Shown here one piece after another: positions 6,201 through 9,241 of a DNA stretch of 9,241 nt (position 1 is the stretch's first letter; the number at the start of each line of letters is the position of its first letter). The notes beneath the pieces were generated by a model. That model was given only the letters and a program-made list of their open reading frames with translations, had not been told where the DNA came from and did no database searches. A program made the translations under genes and the position numbers. This stretch comes from an uncultured Bacteroidales bacterium (GTDB taxonomy: Bacteria > Bacteroidota > Bacteroidia > Bacteroidales > UBA932): contig CAJOJC010000052.1 of NCBI GenBank assembly GCA_905234775.1, forward strand, positions 1-9,241. The letters are read 5' to 3'.

Positions 6201-8642
6201 CGTGCTCTGGTATCCCTGGAGAATTCCACCGGTGTAATATCGAGAAAGTGGGTCGAAACAAACGGAGAGAATGATACTCCGTACGCCTTCACCGTTACGG
6301 ATGATATGGCCCCCAACTTCTATGTAAACATAACTCTCGTTCAGCCGTATGCTGCGACTGAGAACGATCTTCCTCTGCGCCTCTACGGCGTCAAGAGAGT
6401 GAAGGTTGAGAACCCCGATTCCCACCTCACCCCTGTAATCAGAGCTCCCGGAACTATGGAGCCCGGAAAGAAATTCAGGGTAGACGTATTGGAGAAATCA
6501 GGCAAGCCCATGACATATACTCTCGCGATCGTAGACGAGGGCCTGCTCGACCTTACCGCCTTCAAGACCCCTTCTCCTTGGGATGCGATGTATAAGACAG
6601 AGGCTCTGGGAGTCAAGACCTGGGATCTCTTCGACAAAGTGATTGGTTTCAGAGGCGGCCCCATGGGTTCGATGTTCAGCGTCGGCGGCGACCAGGAATC
6701 GCTTAAATCGGCAAAGAAAGACAACCGCTTCAACCCCGTAGTGAAGTTCCTCGGACCGTTTACCCTTCAGAGCGGTACCGGCCACCACGACATCAAGCTT
6801 CCGATGTATGTAGGAAGCCTGAGGGTGATGGTCGTAGCCGGTCACGACGGCGCATATGGAAAGGCTGAAAAGACTATTACCGTCAAGGCTCCTCTGATGC
6901 TTCTCAGTTCGCTGCCCGCCCAGATCGCTACCGGAGACAAGATCGTTCTCCCGGTCAACGTTTTCGCGATGACTGACGATGTCAAGGAAGCAAAGGTTAC
7001 AGTGAAGGCGAGCGGAGCCCTGAGGGTAGACGGAATGGCCAGCACTGACGTCACCTTCTCCGAGATAGGAGACAAGATAGTCCGCTTCGCCCTGAAGACG
7101 GTGGGAGAAGGTCCAGCCCAGGTGAAGATCGAGGCAGTAAGCGGCTCTCATAAGGCAAACGAGACCGTCAATATTCAGGTTGTCAACCCGAATCCGGAAA
7201 CCGTTAATATCAGCAAAGGCATCCTCGCAAGCCGCGAATCAGTCTCGTTCGACGCCGGCGCAGGCTCTACTCTCGAACTTGCCGGATTCCCTTCGGTAGA
7301 TGCATCGGGTATGTTCCACTCAATGAAGAACTATCCTTACAACTGTACTGAGCAGCTTTCTTCCAAGGGCCTTACCTATCTGCATCTCCTCCCTCTGCTT
7401 TCGGAGAAAGACGCGGCGGAAGCCAGAAAACTCATCCCGGACATTATCCATCAGATTTACACACGTCAGATGAGCGACGGAGGATTTACCCTCTGGCCTG
7501 GTCAGACATGGTCTTACAGATGGATTTCTTCGATGGCCGGACTGTTCCTTTATGAGGCCTCTGAGGCTGGCTTTGATGTTCAGAGGGATGTCCTGACTGC
7601 ATGGAAGCGCTTCCAGAACAATATCACCCGCGCATACAGCCAGAGCGCGAATGATCCTTATGCCGAACTCGACCAGTGTTACCGTCTCTACACCCTCGCG
7701 GTAGCAGACGATGAAGCGATAGGCGCGATGAACCGCCTCAAGGAGAGCCGTAAACTCGACGGCCGTGCGGCATGGATGCTTGCGGCAGCCTACGCAGCAG
7801 CCGGCAGGACCCAGGCGGCCGAAGAGGTGATCGCCCGAATCGAGGATGGCGACGACAGCTATGGAAGTGCAGATTACACCTATGGATCGTCGCTCCGCAA
7901 TGAGTCCGTCATCCTGATGGCCCTGGCTCTTACAGACATGATCCCGGGCGCGATCGAGACCGCGCAGGACGTTGCTGACAGAATCGACAGTGGCTGGTAT
8001 TCAACCCAGGAATCTGCCTTCGCGGCCATGGCCATGGACCGCCTGTTCTCGAAGGTAGGTGCAAGTTCGATCAGCGCCAAGATCAACGGTAAGACCCTCA
8101 CTTCGGCCAAATCAGTCTACGCAACCGACGTCACTGGCGAAGTCCAACTCCAGAACATGTCAGACGAAGCCCTCTACGTTTCATTAATGAACGTCTCCCG
8201 CGCTCCGGCTGGCACATACGTCCCGGAAGCCTCGAACGGCCTGAGAATATCAGTAGTGTACAGAGATGCAGACGATAACGCAATCGACCCGTCTTACATC
8301 TCTCAGGGTACCGACTTTACAGCGACAGTGAAGGTCTATAACCCTAGCAGGAGCTATTACAATTCGGTAGTCCTCAGCGAATGCATTCCTTCGGGTTGGG
8401 AGATCCAGAACGACAGGATGCGCGGAACGGTCCAGGAGGAAAAAGTCGACTACAAAGACTTCCGCGACGACCGCTGCAACTGGTTCTTCAGCCTCAGGAG
8501 CGGCGAGTCGCGTACCTTCGTCCTGAGGCTCCGTGCAGCCTACGAAGGCGAGTACACGCTTCCGTCCATCACCTGCTCGGCGATGTACGATCCGCATGTC
8601 TTCGCCAACACTGCATCCGGATCCGCGATGGTCGTTAGATGA
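3261..8642 (+). CDS. Alpha-2-macroglobulin-like protease-trap protein with thioester motif
   Basis: This 1,793-aa bacterial A2M probably acts outside the cytoplasm. When a protease cuts its bait region, an internal thioester should bind the attacker covalently. A signal peptide is visible (LVCLLLVLAAAADS, residues 7-20), with likely cleavage after Ala17 or Ala18 and no lipobox Cys. Repeated macroglobulin beta-sandwich domains follow, including the YGERGVWRPGD motif (599-609) and another near 960-1070. The bait-region domain carries VDEGLLDLTAF from 1091, and the A2M core has KAPLMLLSSLP around 1211. A helical thioester domain has the intact motif CTEQ at 1362-1365, then GGF (1407-1409) and a nearby WPG. 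A C-terminal domain carries PSGWEI (1710-1715) and DYKDFRDDR (from 1730). Residues 443-475 are strongly acidic and Trp-rich. The ATG at 3261 is preferred over an in-frame TTG at 3234 because it directly precedes the signal peptide. The stop overlaps pbpC by ATGA. Confidence 0.95.
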   Translation: MRFLRVLVCLLLVLAAAADSPKKVINEPNPAFASYVKAYTGGVVPATTTLRVELAYPVAMDRQKSDIFKFKPAIAGSSRWLSPTVVEFVPDEALKEGVLYEGTFRLAEVVDVNEKDCKEFPFVFKAIQNTAEFALDGMVIRDKARLQGSIELSSPVQKADIFMAAYPEVPITITGEGKSWRFETAGIPRESKDIPVSLWLQVKGCEDPAPLKTVVPASGIFKVVDTRIVRTGNPCVEVCFSEPLSSEASKKGLIELSGVNRQTVDIRDNYARIYYEYGGDNISLNVYSGVKSAFGQTLDEDFSTTFPPEDLLPAVELPLKGNILPDDQSLVLPFRAVNLSSVDISIIKIYENNVLLFLQDNQFDGSSDLRRAGRLVYRRQIPLYQDTSLDLHKWNDFSVDLSGLFKQEPGAIYRVKLSFRKEYSLYGGKAAPRMIPVTSGKPTEEDEEEWDEQDTYWWDSDFDWDEYEWSDRDDPNTASYYMISDRFPRVNILSSNLGIVAKYADGKKMWASVSNIKDASPMSGVNLEVYDFQLQRLASVKTDADGFAEIPVARKPFAVVARQGKTTGYLCMKDGEEKSYSRFDVAGEWVEKGLKGFVYGERGVWRPGDTLHVTMILADKAKVIPENHPATLDLYTPQGQFYTRLTSLGQDGFYTFPIGTSADDPTGVWNAYIKVGGSSFHKGLRIETIKPNRLKVNLDLGGDILIGGSVFDADMTSSWLTGLPASGLKAKATMTLTKGPSTFKGFEGYIFRNPLSSFTSSEHQLFETTLSSYGTAEPTIYLPEASNAPGLLSAFIVSSVEEKGGDESFTTQTIPFSPFPAYVGVKFPEGSYLNTDEDHIINVATVNAVGNRLSGREVDYYVFKLGWNWWWERSPEELSDYISSNSSSRVASGRLVTGDEDVSFTLRAEAKDWGRYLVIVCDVDGGHISGKTVYLDDYSYWGRAGRKDPEALTMLTFNTDKDSYKSGETATVFVPAAAGGRALVSLENSTGVISRKWVETNGENDTPYAFTVTDDMAPNFYVNITLVQPYAATENDLPLRLYGVKRVKVENPDSHLTPVIRAPGTMEPGKKFRVDVLEKSGKPMTYTLAIVDEGLLDLTAFKTPSPWDAMYKTEALGVKTWDLFDKVIGFRGGPMGSMFSVGGDQESLKSAKKDNRFNPVVKFLGPFTLQSGTGHHDIKLPMYVGSLRVMVVAGHDGAYGKAEKTITVKAPLMLLSSLPAQIATGDKIVLPVNVFAMTDDVKEAKVTVKASGALRVDGMASTDVTFSEIGDKIVRFALKTVGEGPAQVKIEAVSGSHKANETVNIQVVNPNPETVNISKGILASRESVSFDAGAGSTLELAGFPSVDASGMFHSMKNYPYNCTEQLSSKGLTYLHLLPLLSEKDAAEARKLIPDIIHQIYTRQMSDGGFTLWPGQTWSYRWISSMAGLFLYEASEAGFDVQRDVLTAWKRFQNNITRAYSQSANDPYAELDQCYRLYTLAVADDEAIGAMNRLKESRKLDGRAAWMLAAAYAAAGRTQAAEEVIARIEDGDDSYGSADYTYGSSLRNESVILMALALTDMIPGAIETAQDVADRIDSGWYSTQESAFAAMAMDRLFSKVGASSISAKINGKTLTSAKSVYATDVTGEVQLQNMSDEALYVSLMNVSRAPAGTYVPEASNGLRISVVYRDADDNAIDPSYISQGTDFTATVKVYNPSRSYYNSVVLSECIPSGWEIQNDRMRGTVQEEKVDYKDFRDDRCNWFFSLRSGESRTFVLRLRAAYEGEYTLPSITCSAMYDPHVFANTASGSAMVVR

Positions 8643-9241
8643 AGCGGCGCTGGAAAATTATTCTGATTATTTTAGCGGTCCTTCTGGCAGGCTGGTTCTT
8701 CTGCCTGCCGAAGGACCTCTTCAAAGGTACGTCTTACGCCACCGTAGTCACAGATCGTGACGGACGCCTTTTGGGCGCCAGAATCGCTGAAGACCAGCAG
8801 TGGCGCTTCCCCCCGTCCGATACGGTCCCATACCGCTGCGCGAGCGCGATTATCGAGTTCGAGGACCGTCATTTCCGCCGCCATCCCGGCGTCAACCCCG
8901 TTTCCCTGGTCCGTGCGCTTGTGAGCAATATCAAAGCCGGCCATGTGGTCAGCGGAGGCAGTACCATCACCATGCAGGTCATCCGCCTCTCGCGCGGAAA
9001 GGAGCGCACGCTCTGGCAGAAAGCGGTCGAGGCCGTGAAAGCGACCCGGCTGGAGCTCCGCTGCTCGAAAGATGAAATCCTCGCCCTCTATGCGGCCCAT
9101 GCCCCCTTCGGAGGGAATGTAGTCGGGCTGGAGGCGGCCTCATGGCGCTATTTCGGGCGCCCGGCAGACCAGCTTTCATGGGCGGAATCGGCGACCCTAG
9201 CCGTGCTCCCCAACGCCCCCTCGAGCATCCACCCCGGCAAG
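8639..9241 (+). CDS. pbpC: Penicillin-binding protein 1C, N-terminal part (runs off window)
   Basis: The first 201 residues are visible. A short basic tail (MKRRWK) and one membrane helix (about residues 7-23) anchor the protein with its bulk in the periplasm. The glycosyltransferase family 51 domain follows, which polymerises lipid II into glycan strands. Catalytic Glu75 sits in EFEDRHFRRHPG, the second motif is GGSTITMQ (106-113), and the second essential Glu is probably Glu131 in QKAVEAVKATRLE. APFGGNVVGLEAASWRYFGR (155-174) is typical of PbpC rather than PBP1a or PBP1b. The transpeptidase and PbpC C-terminal domains would lie beyond the window. The ATG overlaps the A2M stop by 4 bp, so the two are probably translationally coupled, matching the known A2M-PbpC pairing in bacteria. 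The frame has no stop before the window end. Confidence 0.95.
   Translation, partial: MKRRWKIILIILAVLLAGWFFCLPKDLFKGTSYATVVTDRDGRLLGARIAEDQQWRFPPSDTVPYRCASAIIEFEDRHFRRHPGVNPVSLVRALVSNIKAGHVVSGGSTITMQVIRLSRGKERTLWQKAVEAVKATRLELRCSKDEILALYAAHAPFGGNVVGLEAASWRYFGRPADQLSWAESATLAVLPNAPSSIHPGK

Noticed and set aside
4710..7151. Three antisense reading frames of about 200 residues (4710-5303, 5412-6041, 6498-7151) opposite the A2M gene
   Set aside because: They lie wholly inside a strongly supported gene, show no recognisable domains, and look like by-products of its codon use.
8533..9179. Other-frame reading frames (8533-8760, 8800-9075, and minus-strand 8672-9100 and 8979-9179) over the pbpC region
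   Set aside because: The pbpC frame carries all visible glycosyltransferase motifs through the window end; these frames are shadows in GC-rich coding sequence.
1..9241. CRISPR array, tRNA, rRNA or insertion sequence
   Set aside because: No spaced repeat array, cloverleaf-like sequence, rRNA segment or transposase was seen on either strand. The integrase end therefore shows no tRNA attachment site within the window.

Overview
The window looks like a Bacteroidales (phylum Bacteroidota) chromosome. The evidence is a folE / alpha-2-macroglobulin / pbpC gene set with Bacteroidales-style protein sequences, a DUF2795 protein of the type found in that order, an integrase with a Bacteroidota-type domain layout, TAnnTTTG promoter elements, and no Shine-Dalgarno sequences. 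I cannot place the genus.

Left part (1 to about 2,300) is the right-hand end of an integrated mobile element. A primase-type Toprim protein, cut off by the window edge, overlaps by ATGA with a small MerR-like helix-turn-helix gene. That gene converges on, and overlaps by 17 bp, a complete tyrosine recombinase gene that reads inward from the element end. Upstream of the recombinase are three 12-bp tandem repeats, then 10-bp-spaced repeats, then a strong hairpin. This 180-bp stretch probably holds the attachment site and the integrase promoter.

Middle part (2,345 to 3,232) is host chromosome: a 73-aa DUF2795 protein on the minus strand and folE (GTP cyclohydrolase I) on the plus strand. They diverge from a 78-bp gap with two back-to-back promoter elements.

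Right part (3,261 to 9,241) is a 1,793-aa secreted alpha-2-macroglobulin-like protein with an intact CTEQ thioester motif. It overlaps by ATGA with pbpC (penicillin-binding protein 1C, N-terminal part only). A2M and PbpC are a known bacterial pair: the macroglobulin is thought to trap foreign proteases at the cell envelope, and PbpC to act on peptidoglycan when the wall is damaged. The 28-bp gap after folE suggests one transcript, although folate or pterin synthesis has no obvious link to the pair.

Nothing here is clearly a new system. The most interesting unexplained DNA is the repeat and hairpin region at 2,205-2,311. The A2M protein adds two oddities: no lipobox, and a segment rich in Asp, Glu and Trp.
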